A DNA stretch of 64,000 nucleotides from JBDFMH01 sp047238125. GTDB lineage: Bacteria > Pseudomonadota > Alphaproteobacteria > Sphingomonadales > Sphingomonadaceae. Under the pieces are notes generated by a model. That model did not search any database and was not told the DNA's origin. It worked only from the letters and a program-made list of their open reading frames with translations. The DNA lies in NCBI RefSeq assembly GCF_047238125.1, contig NZ_JBDFMH010000001.1, forward strand, positions 434,001 through 498,000, given 5' to 3'. The position numbers and the translations under genes are program-made. Below, one piece after another: positions 50,374 to 59,148 of this stretch (its first letter is position 1; each line of letters starts with the position of its first letter).

Positions 50374-52242
50374 ATGGCAAGTGCGGTACATGAGCTGACT
50401 CCGGCCGAGGCGAATGCCGATCCGGCGCCGGAAGCGGTGGTCGTGCGGTTCGCGGGTGACAGCGGCGATGGCATGCAGCTGACCGGCGGCCAGTTCACCT
50501 TGTCGACCGCGCTCGCTGGCAATGATCTTGCCACCTTCCCCGATTTCCCCGCCGAGATCCGCGCCCCGCAGGGCACCTTGTTCGGTGTCTCCGCCTTTCA
50601 GATCAATTTCGGCTCGACCGCGGTGGAGACGGCCGGCGACGCGCCCGATGTGCTGGTGGCGATGAACCCGGCGGCGCTGAAGGTGAATGTCGGCCAGCTC
50701 CGGCCCGGCGGGCTGGTGATCGCCGACAGCGGCGAGTTCACGACCCGCAATCTCGCCAAAGCCGGCTACGACGCCGATCCGTTGCAGGATGGAAGTCTGG
50801 CGCGATGGCAACTGCTTGCGTTCGATATCTCGCAGCTGACCTTGGATGCGGTGAAGCCTTTCGGGCTCGGCAAGAAGGAAGCTCTGCGCTGCAAGAATAT
50901 GTGGACGCTGGGGCTGGCGCTCTGGATGTTCGATCGCGATCGCGCACCCCTGGTCGATTGGCTGAAGGCCAAGTTCGCCAAGGCGCCGGTGCTTGCCGAA
51001 GCCAATATCGCCGCACTCAACGCCGGCCATGCCTATGGTGAGACGGCCGAGATCGGCGCCGCCGTCCGCCCGCATCGGATCGCCGCCGCGCCCGCCGAAC
51101 CCGGGCTCTACCGCACCGTCACCGGGGCCGAGGCGATTTCGCTCGGGCTGGTGGCGGGGGCGGCGCTGGCCGATCTGCCGATGATGTTCGGCGGCTATCC
51201 GATCACGCCGGCTTCCGCGATCCTCCACCATCTTTCGCGGCTCAAGGAATATCGCGTCACGACCTTCCAGGCGGAAGACGAGATCGCCGCGATCGCCGCT
51301 GCGATCGGCGCATCCTATGCGGGTTCGCTCGGGGTCACGTCGTCGTCGGGACCCGGCATCGCGCTCAAGGGGGAAGCGATCGGACTTGCGATCATGACCG
51401 AACTCCCGCTGGTGATCGTCAACTCGCAGCGCGGCGGTCCATCCACGGGCCTGCCTACCAAGACCGAGCAGTCCGATCTCTACCAGGCCGTCTATGGTCG
51501 CAACGGCGATGCGCCGCTGCCGGTGATCGCGGCGCGCTCGCCCGCCGACGCGTTCGACTGCGCGATCGAAGCGGTGCGGATCGCGACCCGGTACATGACG
51601 CCGGTAATGCTGTTGACGGACGGCTACATCGCCAATGCGGCTGAGCCTTGGAAAGTGCCCGACATGGCGAGCTACGAGCCGTTTCCCGTCAAGCACTTGG
51701 CTGATGTTCCTGACGGCGGGTTCAAGCCTTATGCCCGCGATGCGCGGCTCGCCCGGCCCTGGGTTAAGCCGGGCACGCCGGGTCTGCTCCACCGGATCGG
51801 CGGCATCGAGAAGCAGGTCGATACTGGCCACATCAACTATGAAGCCGCCAACCATCAGGCGATGACCGATCTGCGCCGTGCCAAAATCGATGGCATCGCG
51901 GTGCCGGATCAGCAGATCACGCTCGGCGAACCGGGCGGCGCGCTTGTCCTGATCGGCTGGGGCTCCACCTTCGGGCCGATCCACCAGGCCGTCCGCCGGA
52001 TGCGCACACGAGGGTATGATGTCAGCCACATCCACCTTCGTCACATCTGGCCGCTACCGGCAAATTTGGCTTTCCTACTCGGATCTTATCGGCATATCCT
52101 TGTGCCGGAAATGAATAGCGGCCAACTCAAGACGGTGCTGCGCGACCAGTATCTGGTCGATGCCCGCCCGCTGTCGAAAGTCACCGGTCAGCCGTTCCGG
52201 ATCGCCGAGATCGAAGCGGCGATCGCAGACGCGTTGGCCTGA
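50374..52242 (+). CDS. korA: 2-oxoacid:ferredoxin oxidoreductase, alpha subunit (gamma-alpha fusion)
   Basis: 622 residues. The gamma-like domain comes first (VVRFAGDSGDGMQLTGGQFTLSTALAGNDLATFPDFPAEIRAP). The alpha/PP domain follows with MFGGYPITPASAILHHLSRL, EDEIAAIAAAIGASYAG and TSSSGPGIALKGEAIGLA. A transketolase C-terminal-like domain ends the chain (GWGSTFGPIHQAVRRMR). With KorB it oxidatively decarboxylates 2-oxoglutarate or a related oxoacid, passing electrons to ferredoxin. ATG 50374 follows AAGGA by eight bases. The substrate is assigned by family resemblance only. Confidence 0.92.
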   Translation: MASAVHELTPAEANADPAPEAVVVRFAGDSGDGMQLTGGQFTLSTALAGNDLATFPDFPAEIRAPQGTLFGVSAFQINFGSTAVETAGDAPDVLVAMNPAALKVNVGQLRPGGLVIADSGEFTTRNLAKAGYDADPLQDGSLARWQLLAFDISQLTLDAVKPFGLGKKEALRCKNMWTLGLALWMFDRDRAPLVDWLKAKFAKAPVLAEANIAALNAGHAYGETAEIGAAVRPHRIAAAPAEPGLYRTVTGAEAISLGLVAGAALADLPMMFGGYPITPASAILHHLSRLKEYRVTTFQAEDEIAAIAAAIGASYAGSLGVTSSSGPGIALKGEAIGLAIMTELPLVIVNSQRGGPSTGLPTKTEQSDLYQAVYGRNGDAPLPVIAARSPADAFDCAIEAVRIATRYMTPVMLLTDGYIANAAEPWKVPDMASYEPFPVKHLADVPDGGFKPYARDARLARPWVKPGTPGLLHRIGGIEKQVDTGHINYEAANHQAMTDLRRAKIDGIAVPDQQITLGEPGGALVLIGWGSTFGPIHQAVRRMRTRGYDVSHIHLRHIWPLPANLAFLLGSYRHILVPEMNSGQLKTVLRDQYLVDARPLSKVTGQPFRIAEIEAAIADALA

Positions 52243-52298
52243 ACGATGCGCTCGAACGGTGTGAACTTCGTCCTGAAACGAGACAGGTGGTCGGCTGC

Positions 52299-53330
52299 AT
52301 GAACGAGATGACGACCGTCGCGAAGACGGGTCCGAAGGATTGGGAAACCGATCAGGAAGTGCGCTGGTGTCCCGGCTGCGGCGATTATGCGGTGCTGAAG
52401 GCAGTCCAGCGCACCATGCCCGAATTGGGGGTCGCGCCGGAAAATGTCGTGTTCGTCAGCGGTATCGGCTGCTCCAGCCGCTTCCCCTACTATATGGAAA
52501 CCTACGGCTTCCACACCATCCATGGCCGCGCGCCCGCCGTTGCGACTGGCATCAAGCTTGCCAATCCAGAACTCGATGTCTGGATCATCACCGGCGACGG
52601 CGATGCGCTGTCGATCGGCGGCAATCACACGATGCACCTGCTCCGCCGTAACCTCGACTGCCAGCTTTTGCTGTTCAACAACGAGATCTACGGCCTTACA
52701 AAAGGCCAATATTCGCCGACCTCGCGGGTCGGCACGCGCAGCCCTTCGACACCGTTCGGATCGGTCGACCAGCCGGCCAGCCCGTGCGGCTTCGCACTCG
52801 GTGCCGGCGCCCGCTTCATCGCTCGCGCGATCGATGTCCACAAGAAGCTGCCCGATGTATTGAAGGCGGCCCATGCGCATCGCGGGGCCAGCTTCGTCGA
52901 GATCTACCAGAACTGCATCGTCTATAATGATGATGTGTTCGCCGCCTTCACCGACAAGGCGAACGCCGCCGCACGCCAGCTCTGGCTGGAACATGGCCGG
53001 CCGATGCTGTTCGATGGCGGCGCCAGGGGCATCGCGCTCGATCGGCAGGCGTTGCGGCTCGACGTCGTCGATGTATCGGATGGCGACTGGCAGGCCGCGG
53101 GCGTGATCGTCCATGACGAGACCAACCGGGGCATCGCCCAGATGCTGATCGACATGAAGGGCGACATGCCGGTCGCGCTTGGCGTGATTTTCCAGCATCC
53201 GGCGCCCACCTTCGATCGCGCGGTGGCGGCGCAGAACGAGGCCGCCGCACGTGGCAAGCCACGCGATCTCCAGGCGCTGATCACGCGCGGTCAGACATGG
53301 CAGGTGGAAAAGGAGCCGCGCGTCGACTAG
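52299..53330 (+). CDS. korB: 2-oxoacid:ferredoxin oxidoreductase, beta subunit (thiamine-diphosphate binding)
   Basis: 343 residues. It has the [4Fe-4S]/TPP signature RWCPGCGDYAVLKA and the ThDP motif GDGDALSIGGNH. SGIGCSSRFPYYM, NNEIYGLTKGQYSPTS and a long C-terminal KorB-type region complete the subunit. It lies 56 bases downstream of korA. This two-subunit, ferredoxin-dependent type is found in several aerobic proteobacteria and archaea. No ferredoxin gene is adjacent. A GTG at 52287 is an alternative start. Confidence 0.94.
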   Translation: MNEMTTVAKTGPKDWETDQEVRWCPGCGDYAVLKAVQRTMPELGVAPENVVFVSGIGCSSRFPYYMETYGFHTIHGRAPAVATGIKLANPELDVWIITGDGDALSIGGNHTMHLLRRNLDCQLLLFNNEIYGLTKGQYSPTSRVGTRSPSTPFGSVDQPASPCGFALGAGARFIARAIDVHKKLPDVLKAAHAHRGASFVEIYQNCIVYNDDVFAAFTDKANAAARQLWLEHGRPMLFDGGARGIALDRQALRLDVVDVSDGDWQAAGVIVHDETNRGIAQMLIDMKGDMPVALGVIFQHPAPTFDRAVAAQNEAAARGKPRDLQALITRGQTWQVEKEPRVD

Positions 53331-53341
53331 CGCGCTTCTAC

Positions 53342-54721
53342 ATGACCGATCCCGTCCTCGTCTGGTTCCGCCAGGATCTTCGCCTGTCCGATCAACCCGC
53401 GCTGGCCGCCGCCGCGGGCGAGGGGCCGGTCGTCGCCGTCTATGTGCTTGATGACGACGCGCCGGGCAAATGGCCGATCGGCGGTGCGCAGCGATGGTGG
53501 CTGCATCACAGCCTTTCCGCTCTATCCGACTCGCTCGCGGAAAAGGATGTGAAGCTCGTCCTCCGCCGCGGCGATGCGGCTTCGGAGGTGGCGAAACTGG
53601 CGGGCGAGGTCGGCGCGGCCCGGGTCCACGCACTGCGCCATTACGAGCCCTGGTGGCAGCAGGTGGAAGCGGCGCTCGCCCGCAAGGTGGAGCTGTGCCT
53701 GCATGATGGCACGCAACTCGCGCCGCCGGATGCGATCCGCACCGGCACCGGCGGCCGGTATCGAATGTTCACGCCGTTCTGGCGTGCGCTCAAGGATCAG
53801 ATGCCGCCGCCGCTGCCGATCCCCGCGCCGGCCGGCCTGAAGGGAATCGGCAAGCGAATCGCATCGGACAAGCTGGCAGATTGGAAGCTTCTACCCACCG
53901 AACCCGACTGGGCCGGCGGCTTCGACGTCTGGACGCCGGGGGAAGCTGGCGCCAAGGCGGCTCTGAAGCGGTTCCTGCCGCATCTGGATGCCTATGACGA
54001 GGCGCGCAACCTGCCGTCGATCGACGGCTCCTCGCGGCTGTCGCCCCACCTCCATCATGGCGAGATCTCTCCCGCCAGCGTCTGGCACCACACCGCCAAG
54101 CACGCACGCGGCGCGGCCGAGCCGTTCCTGCGCGAAGTGGGATGGCGCGATTTCACCTCGAACCTGGTCGATCAGATGCCGCGCTATGGCGATACCAACG
54201 GTCGCGACGCGTTCGACCGGCTGCCATGGCGCACCGGCGCCGCGGCCGATCGCGACTTCACCGCTTGGACCAAGGGGCGAACCGGCTATCCGATCGTCGA
54301 TGCGGGGATGCGCCAGCTCTGGGCAACCGGCTGGATGCACAACCGCGTCCGCATGATCGCCGCGTCCTTCCTGATCAAGCATCTGCTGATCGATTGGCGG
54401 CGCGGCGAGCGCTGGTTCTGGGATACGCTGGTCGACGCGGATTACGGCAACAACAGCGTCAACTGGCAATGGGTGGCCGGTACCGGGGTCGATTCGAACC
54501 CGTTCGGTCGGATCATGGCCCCGCTGACGCAGAGCCCGAAATTCGATGCCGGCGACTATATCCGGACCTGGGTGCCGGAACTGGCCAGGCTGGGTGATGA
54601 TGCGATCCACGATCCGCACGAGGCCGGGAAAGCGCCTGCAACCTATCCGGACAAGCTGATCGGCCACAAGGAAGCGCGTGAGCGCGCGCTCGCTGCTGCC
54701 GCAAAGACGCGCGCCGCATGA
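53342..54721 (+). CDS. phrB: Deoxyribodipyrimidine photolyase (class-I CPD type)
   Basis: 459 residues. The N-terminal antenna domain (VLVWFRQDLRLSDQPAL) is followed by the FAD-binding catalytic domain: SSRLSPHLHHGEISPASVW, WRDFTSNLVDQMP, PIVDAGMRQLWATGWMHNRVRMIAASFLIKHLLIDWRRGERWFWDTLVDAD and NNSVNWQWVAGTGVDSNPF. It repairs cyclobutane pyrimidine dimers with blue/near-UV light. ATG 53342 is chosen; the longer frame overlaps korB. Its stop overlaps the ATG of the next gene by four bases. Confidence 0.95.
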   Translation: MTDPVLVWFRQDLRLSDQPALAAAAGEGPVVAVYVLDDDAPGKWPIGGAQRWWLHHSLSALSDSLAEKDVKLVLRRGDAASEVAKLAGEVGAARVHALRHYEPWWQQVEAALARKVELCLHDGTQLAPPDAIRTGTGGRYRMFTPFWRALKDQMPPPLPIPAPAGLKGIGKRIASDKLADWKLLPTEPDWAGGFDVWTPGEAGAKAALKRFLPHLDAYDEARNLPSIDGSSRLSPHLHHGEISPASVWHHTAKHARGAAEPFLREVGWRDFTSNLVDQMPRYGDTNGRDAFDRLPWRTGAAADRDFTAWTKGRTGYPIVDAGMRQLWATGWMHNRVRMIAASFLIKHLLIDWRRGERWFWDTLVDADYGNNSVNWQWVAGTGVDSNPFGRIMAPLTQSPKFDAGDYIRTWVPELARLGDDAIHDPHEAGKAPATYPDKLIGHKEARERALAAAAKTRAA

Positions 54722-55977
54722 ATGCACCATCGCCGCGCGGTCGCCATCTGGTGACCGCCGATCGTGGCTTCGCGGTCGGCGGCGGACTGGTGGCGCGGGT
54801 GCTGGCGCCGGGGGCGCGGCGTGCTCTCGATCGGATCGACCGGGGCCTTGCGGCGGGCGCGATCGACGTCAAGCTGCCCGATGGCAGTCGCCGGTTGCTG
54901 GGCGGGCGCGGCGCAGGGCCGATCGCCGTTGTCGACCTGCGGTCGTGGCGCGCGCTGGTGCGGCTCTTCGTGTCAGGCTCGGTCGGCTGGTACCGCGCCT
55001 GGGCGGAAGGCGAATGGGCCAGCCCGGATCCGGTCGCGTTGTTCCACCTGTTCGTGCTGAACCGGCAGGGGCTGGGGCAGGCGGGGCGCGCCAAGGGTGC
55101 AGGCCGTCTCTTCAACCGCGCGGCGCGAGCAGTTCGGCGCAATACGCGCGCTGGCGCACGGCGCCACATCGCCGCCCATTATGATCTAGGCAATGATTTC
55201 TACGCCGCATGGCTCGACCAGACCATGACCTACTCGAGCGCGGTGTTCGCCGATCCGGCTGATCCGGGCGAAGATCTGGGCATCGCGCAGAAGCGCAAGA
55301 ATCGGCTGCTGCTCGATCGGCTGGCGTTGAAACCCGGGGATCGCCTGCTCGAGATCGGCTGTGGCTGGGGGGAGCTGGCCCGCACCGCCGCGGCGGACCA
55401 TTGCGCGCAGGTCACCGGATTGACGCTGTCAGCCGAACAGAAGGCGCTTGCCGAACAGCGCACCGCCGGCCTGCCTGTCACCATCGATCTGCGCGACTAT
55501 CGCGATGCGTGCGGTCCGGTCGACGCGGTCGTGAGCGTCGAGATGGTGGAAGCGGTCGGCGAAGATTATTGGCGCACCTATCTCGAGACGATCGCGCGCG
55601 TTCTGAAGCCGGGCGGCCGCGCCGCGATCCAGTATATCTGCATCGATCCGGCGATCTGGCCGCGCTATGCCGGCAACGCCGATTTCATCCAGACTTATAT
55701 CTTTCCCGGCGGCCTGCTGATCCACGAGCCGCGTTTCCGCGCTCTTGCCGAGGCTGCGGGCCTGCGCTGGGAAGATCGCAGCGGCTATGGGCTCCATTAT
55801 GCGGAAACGCTGCGCCGCTGGCGGCTATCGTTCGATCAGGCCGTGGCGGAAGATCGCCTGCCGCCCGGCTTCGATGCGCGCTTCGACGATCTGTGGCGCT
55901 ATTACCTGATGTATTGCGAAGGGGGGTTCCGCGGCGGCGGCATCGATGTGGCGCAGGTCACGCTGGTCCGCACCTGA
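54718..55977 (+). CDS. Cyclopropane-fatty-acid-synthase-family SAM methyltransferase
   Basis: 419 residues. A C-terminal SAM-binding domain (LLEIGCGWGELARTAA) is preceded by HYDLGNDFYAAWLDQTMTYSSAVF, and contains VVSVEMVEAVGEDYWRTY and FPGGLLIHEPRF, all typical of CFA synthase and mycolic-acid cyclopropane synthases. The N-terminal domain has the GSVGWYRAWAEGEW lipid-binding region. It modifies unsaturated membrane phospholipid acyl chains or a related lipid. ATGA overlap with the photolyase means the two are translated together. It is convergent with the SDR gene, two bases away. Confidence 0.93.
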   Translation: MNAPSPRGRHLVTADRGFAVGGGLVARVLAPGARRALDRIDRGLAAGAIDVKLPDGSRRLLGGRGAGPIAVVDLRSWRALVRLFVSGSVGWYRAWAEGEWASPDPVALFHLFVLNRQGLGQAGRAKGAGRLFNRAARAVRRNTRAGARRHIAAHYDLGNDFYAAWLDQTMTYSSAVFADPADPGEDLGIAQKRKNRLLLDRLALKPGDRLLEIGCGWGELARTAAADHCAQVTGLTLSAEQKALAEQRTAGLPVTIDLRDYRDACGPVDAVVSVEMVEAVGEDYWRTYLETIARVLKPGGRAAIQYICIDPAIWPRYAGNADFIQTYIFPGGLLIHEPRFRALAEAAGLRWEDRSGYGLHYAETLRRWRLSFDQAVAEDRLPPGFDARFDDLWRYYLMYCEGGFRGGGIDVAQVTLVRT

Positions 55978-55979
55978 CC

Positions 55980-56690
55980 TCAGGCCTCGATGCGCAGCCG
56001 GTGCCCGGTCTCGAAGTCATTCTGCAATAGCGCCACGATCGCATCGGCGACGGCAGCCGGTGGTTTTAGCGTCGCCTGATCCTCGCCCGGAAAGGCACGT
56101 GCGCGCATGGTTGTCGCGGTCGCGCCCGGGTCCACGATCGCGGTGCGCAGGCTGCTGATGTTGCGCATCTCTTCGCCGTAGGCGGAAACCAGAGATTCGA
56201 GCGCGGCCTTCGACGCCCCATATGCGCCCCAGAACGGTCGCGGCGCAGCCCCGACACTGGACGTGAGCGCGATCAGCCGCGCGCGATCGCTGGCGCGAAG
56301 CATCGGATCGAACGCCGCGATCAGGGCCTGCTGCGCAGTCACGTTCAACGTCAGCAGCCGCGCCCATTCCTTGCCATCGATCGCAGGCACCGGCGCCAGC
56401 GTGCCGAGCATCGCCGCATTAAGGACCAGGATGTCGAGCGCCTGCCAACGCCCCGCGATCGCCGTAGCAAGCCGGGCGATGGCATCATTCTCGGTCAGGT
56501 CGAGCGGGGCGATCGTTGCGCTGCCGCCCGCGCGGTGGATGCGGTCCTCGACCTCCTCGAGTCCGCCCGCGGTCCGCGCCACCAGGATAATGTGCGCGCC
56601 GGCCGCCGCCAGCGCCTCGGCCGTGGCGGCCCCGATTCCACGCGACGCACCGGTAACAAGGGCAAGGCGATCGGCAAGCGGCAGGGTCAT
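55980..56690 (-). CDS. Short-chain dehydrogenase/reductase
   Basis: 236 residues. The Rossmann motif is ALVTGASRGIGAATAEAL, the NAA motif is VLNAAMLG, and the catalytic Ser/Tyr/Lys lie in TSSVGAAPRPFWGAYGASKAAL. The C-terminal segment (FETGHRLRIEA) gives no substrate hint. It is 28 bases downstream of purF on the same strand and may be cotranscribed. An in-frame extension to 56771 overlaps the purF 3' end and lacks family similarity, so ATG 56690 is preferred. Confidence 0.93.
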   Translation of the reverse strand: MTLPLADRLALVTGASRGIGAATAEALAAAGAHIILVARTAGGLEEVEDRIHRAGGSATIAPLDLTENDAIARLATAIAGRWQALDILVLNAAMLGTLAPVPAIDGKEWARLLTLNVTAQQALIAAFDPMLRASDRARLIALTSSVGAAPRPFWGAYGASKAALESLVSAYGEEMRNISSLRTAIVDPGATATTMRARAFPGEDQATLKPPAAVADAIVALLQNDFETGHRLRIEA

Positions 56691-56718
56691 CAGGGTCTCG
56701 ATCAGCAGGGAGGAAAGG

Positions 56719-58191
56719 TCAGACCGCGACGCGCTCGTCGAGCAACGCGAGCTGGTCGACCTGCTCGACATCCTCCTGATCGGTCAGGTGAGTCGGATAG
56801 TCGCCGGTGAAGCAGGCGTCGCAATATTGCGGGCGAGTATCCTCGCGCATATCCTCGCCCAGCGCGCGGTACAGGCCGTCGACCGAGACGAACGCCAGGC
56901 TGTCCGCGCCGATATATTTGCCCATCTCCGCCACGCTCATCTGGGCCGCGAGCAGCTTCGCCCGCTCAGGCGTATCGACGCCGTAGAAGCAGCTGTGGCG
57001 CGTCGGCGGACTGGCGATGCGCAGATGCACCTCCTTCGCACCAGCATCGCGCAGCATCTGGAGGATCTTCACGCTGGTGGTGCCGCGCACGATCGAATCG
57101 TCGATCAGCACGACGCGCTTGCCAGCGATCAGCGCCCGATTGGCATTATGCTTCAGCTTGACGCCGAGATGGCGGACCTGATCGCCCGGCTGAATGAACG
57201 TCCGCCCGACATAGTGCGAACGGATGATGCCCAATTCGAACGGAATACCCGAAGCCTGGGCATAGCCGATCGCCGCCGGCGTACCCGAATCGGGCACGGG
57301 AACGACAAGATCGGCCTCGACCGGATTCTCGCGGGCAAGCTCCGCCCCGATCGCCTTGCGGACGCTGTAGACCGACGAGCCATCGACGATCGAATCAGGC
57401 CGCGAGAAATAGACATGTTCGAAGATGCAGGGGCGCGCCGGCACGTCGGCGAATGGCCGGTGCGAGCGGACGCCCTTGTCCGACACGATCACGATCTCGC
57501 CCGGCTCGATCGCCCGGATGAAGCTGGCGCCCACGACATCGAGCGCGACCGTCTCGGACGCGAAGATATAGGCATCGCCGACCCGGCCCATCACCAGCGG
57601 CCGCACTCCCAGCGGATCGCGGCAGGCGATCATGCCTTCCGACGTCAGGCAGACCAGCGAATAGGCACCTTCGACACGCTTGAGTGCATCGATGAAGCGA
57701 TCGAGCAAGGTGCGATAGGTCGAAGTGGCGACCAGATGGATGATCGTTTCGGTATCGCTGGTCGACTGGAAGATCGCACCGCGGCGGACGAGATCCTTGC
57801 GCAAGGTCTGCGCGTTAGAGAGATTGCCGTTATGCGCGATCGCAAACCCGCCGGACGACAGCTCGGCAAACAGCGGCTGCACATTGCGCAATGCGGTCTC
57901 GCCCGTAGTCGAATAGCGGACATGGCCGCATGCAACTCGGCCCGGCAAACGCTCGATCACGTCCGGCCGGTCGAAATTCCCCGCGACATGCCCCATCGCA
58001 CGGTGGGTGTGGAACGCCTTGCCGTCCCAGCTCGTGATTCCGGCCGCCTCCTGGCCGCGATGCTGGAGCGCGTGAAGGCCAAGAGCGGCCATCGCCGCAG
58101 CGGTATCGGCGTTCCAGATGCCGAACACCCCGCATTCCTCGCGCAGCGTATCGCCGTCGATATCGGGATCGAAGGGGTGTGTGGTCAGCAT
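56719..58191 (-). CDS. purF: Amidophosphoribosyltransferase
   Basis: 490 residues. First committed step of purine synthesis: PRPP plus glutamine gives phosphoribosylamine. The N-terminal propeptide is cleaved before the nucleophile Cys20 (REECGVFGIW). An Ntn-hydrolase domain follows (ALQHRGQEAAGI, GHVRYSTTG, IAHNGNLSN), then a PRTase domain with VVLIDDSIVRGTTS. C-terminal cysteines (PQYCDACF) may be Fe-S ligands, as in the Bacillus-type enzyme. Confidence 0.97.
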   Translation of the reverse strand: MLTTHPFDPDIDGDTLREECGVFGIWNADTAAAMAALGLHALQHRGQEAAGITSWDGKAFHTHRAMGHVAGNFDRPDVIERLPGRVACGHVRYSTTGETALRNVQPLFAELSSGGFAIAHNGNLSNAQTLRKDLVRRGAIFQSTSDTETIIHLVATSTYRTLLDRFIDALKRVEGAYSLVCLTSEGMIACRDPLGVRPLVMGRVGDAYIFASETVALDVVGASFIRAIEPGEIVIVSDKGVRSHRPFADVPARPCIFEHVYFSRPDSIVDGSSVYSVRKAIGAELARENPVEADLVVPVPDSGTPAAIGYAQASGIPFELGIIRSHYVGRTFIQPGDQVRHLGVKLKHNANRALIAGKRVVLIDDSIVRGTTSVKILQMLRDAGAKEVHLRIASPPTRHSCFYGVDTPERAKLLAAQMSVAEMGKYIGADSLAFVSVDGLYRALGEDMREDTRPQYCDACFTGDYPTHLTDQEDVEQVDQLALLDERVAV

Positions 58192-58285
58192 CTGCGAATC
58201 CGGCAGTGGCAGGGGCGTTGGCGCGCATATAGGGGGGGCTTGGGGCTTTGTCGCCCCATCTGCTTGGGGATAGCCGGAGAAGCCG

Positions 58286-58654
58286 ATGCCGAGGACTGCG
58301 GAAGAGACGGACCTGCTGCGTCCGCGCTATGATGCGAACGGGCTGATCACGGCGATCGCGACGGACATCGACAGCGGAGAGCCGCTGATGCTGGCGCACA
58401 TGAATGCCGATGCGCTGGCGGCGACCATTGCTACCGGCGACGCCGTCTTCTGGTCGCGTTCGCGCGCCCGGCTGTGGCGGAAGGGGGAGACGTCCGGCCA
58501 TGTGCTGAAGGTTCTGGAACTGCGAATCGACTGCGATCAGGACGCCGTATGGCTGCGAGTCAGACCAAATGGTCCAGCGTGCCATACCGGTCGACGCAGC
58601 TGCTTCTATCGCCGGATCGACGGCGATCGGCTGGTATTCGTTGATACGCCGTAG
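58286..58654 (+). CDS. hisI: Phosphoribosyl-AMP cyclohydrolase
   Basis: 122 residues. Opens the adenine ring of phosphoribosyl-AMP in histidine synthesis. It shows LMLAHMNADALAATIATGDAVFWSRSRARLWRKGETSGH and the zinc/magnesium-binding region IDCDQDAVWLRV...GPACHTGRRSCFYRR. It is the stand-alone HisI form, without HisE, and is not next to other his genes. The gene is divergent from purF across 94 bases. Confidence 0.95.
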   Translation: MPRTAEETDLLRPRYDANGLITAIATDIDSGEPLMLAHMNADALAATIATGDAVFWSRSRARLWRKGETSGHVLKVLELRIDCDQDAVWLRVRPNGPACHTGRRSCFYRRIDGDRLVFVDTP

Positions 58655-58663
58655 GGGAAGGGA

Positions 58664-58679
58664 TTGACGTTCACGTCAA
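58664..58679 (+). promoter_or_regulatory. Palindromic probable operator of the MerR regulator
   Basis: TTGACGT-TC-ACGTCAA, perfect 7-base arms with a two-base spacer, 19 bases before the MerR ATG. It resembles the LiuR-type operator I recall from branched-chain amino-acid catabolism genes in proteobacteria. It overlaps the probable promoter of the merR/acyl-CoA dehydrogenase unit, fitting autoregulation. Confidence 0.7.
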
Positions 58680-58698
58680 CGTCACATAGTTTTTCGGC

Positions 58699-59130
58699 AT
58701 GTCGAACGCTGCCGCCCGCGCCGCCATCCACATGCCTGATGCCCAGGGGCGGGAAAGCTTCACCATTTCCGATCTGTCGGAGGAGTTCGGCGTTACGGCG
58801 AGGGCACTACGCTTCTATGAGGATGAAGGGCTAATCGCGCCGCAGCGGATCGGGCTGACCCGCGTCTATTCGCGCCGCGATCGTGCGAGGCTGGCCTGGA
58901 TCCTGCGCGGCAAGCGCGTCGGCTTCAGCCTATCCGACATTCGCGAGATGATCGACCTCTACGATCTCGGCGATGGCCGCTGGACCCAGCGCCACGTAAC
59001 GATCGAGAAATGCCGCGATCACATCGCGCAACTGCAGCGCCAGCGCGCCGATATAGACGATGCGATTGAGGAGCTGGACGCATTTGTCGATCTGCTGAGC
59101 CGCGCCGAGAATGCGGACAGCCGCAACTGA
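58699..59130 (+). CDS. MerR-family transcriptional regulator (LiuR-like)
   Basis: 143 residues. The N-terminal winged-helix domain (FTISDLSEEFGVTARALRFYEDEGLIAPQRIGLTRVYSRRDRARL) is followed by a dimerisation coiled coil (RDHIAQLQRQRADIDDAIEELDAFVDLL). It has none of the C-terminal cysteines of metal sensors, so it probably responds to an organic ligand such as an acyl-CoA. It lies 18 bases before an acyl-CoA dehydrogenase gene and behind a palindrome, so it probably regulates fatty-acid or branched-chain acyl-CoA catabolism. Confidence 0.93.
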   Translation: MSNAAARAAIHMPDAQGRESFTISDLSEEFGVTARALRFYEDEGLIAPQRIGLTRVYSRRDRARLAWILRGKRVGFSLSDIREMIDLYDLGDGRWTQRHVTIEKCRDHIAQLQRQRADIDDAIEELDAFVDLLSRAENADSRN

Positions 59131-59148
59131 ATTTCAGGGAGCAGGACA

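Noticed and set aside
56263..58332. 689-codon plus-strand frame over purF and the SDR gene
   Set aside because: It runs antisense to two clear enzymes, and its sequence is low-complexity Arg/Asp/Ala.
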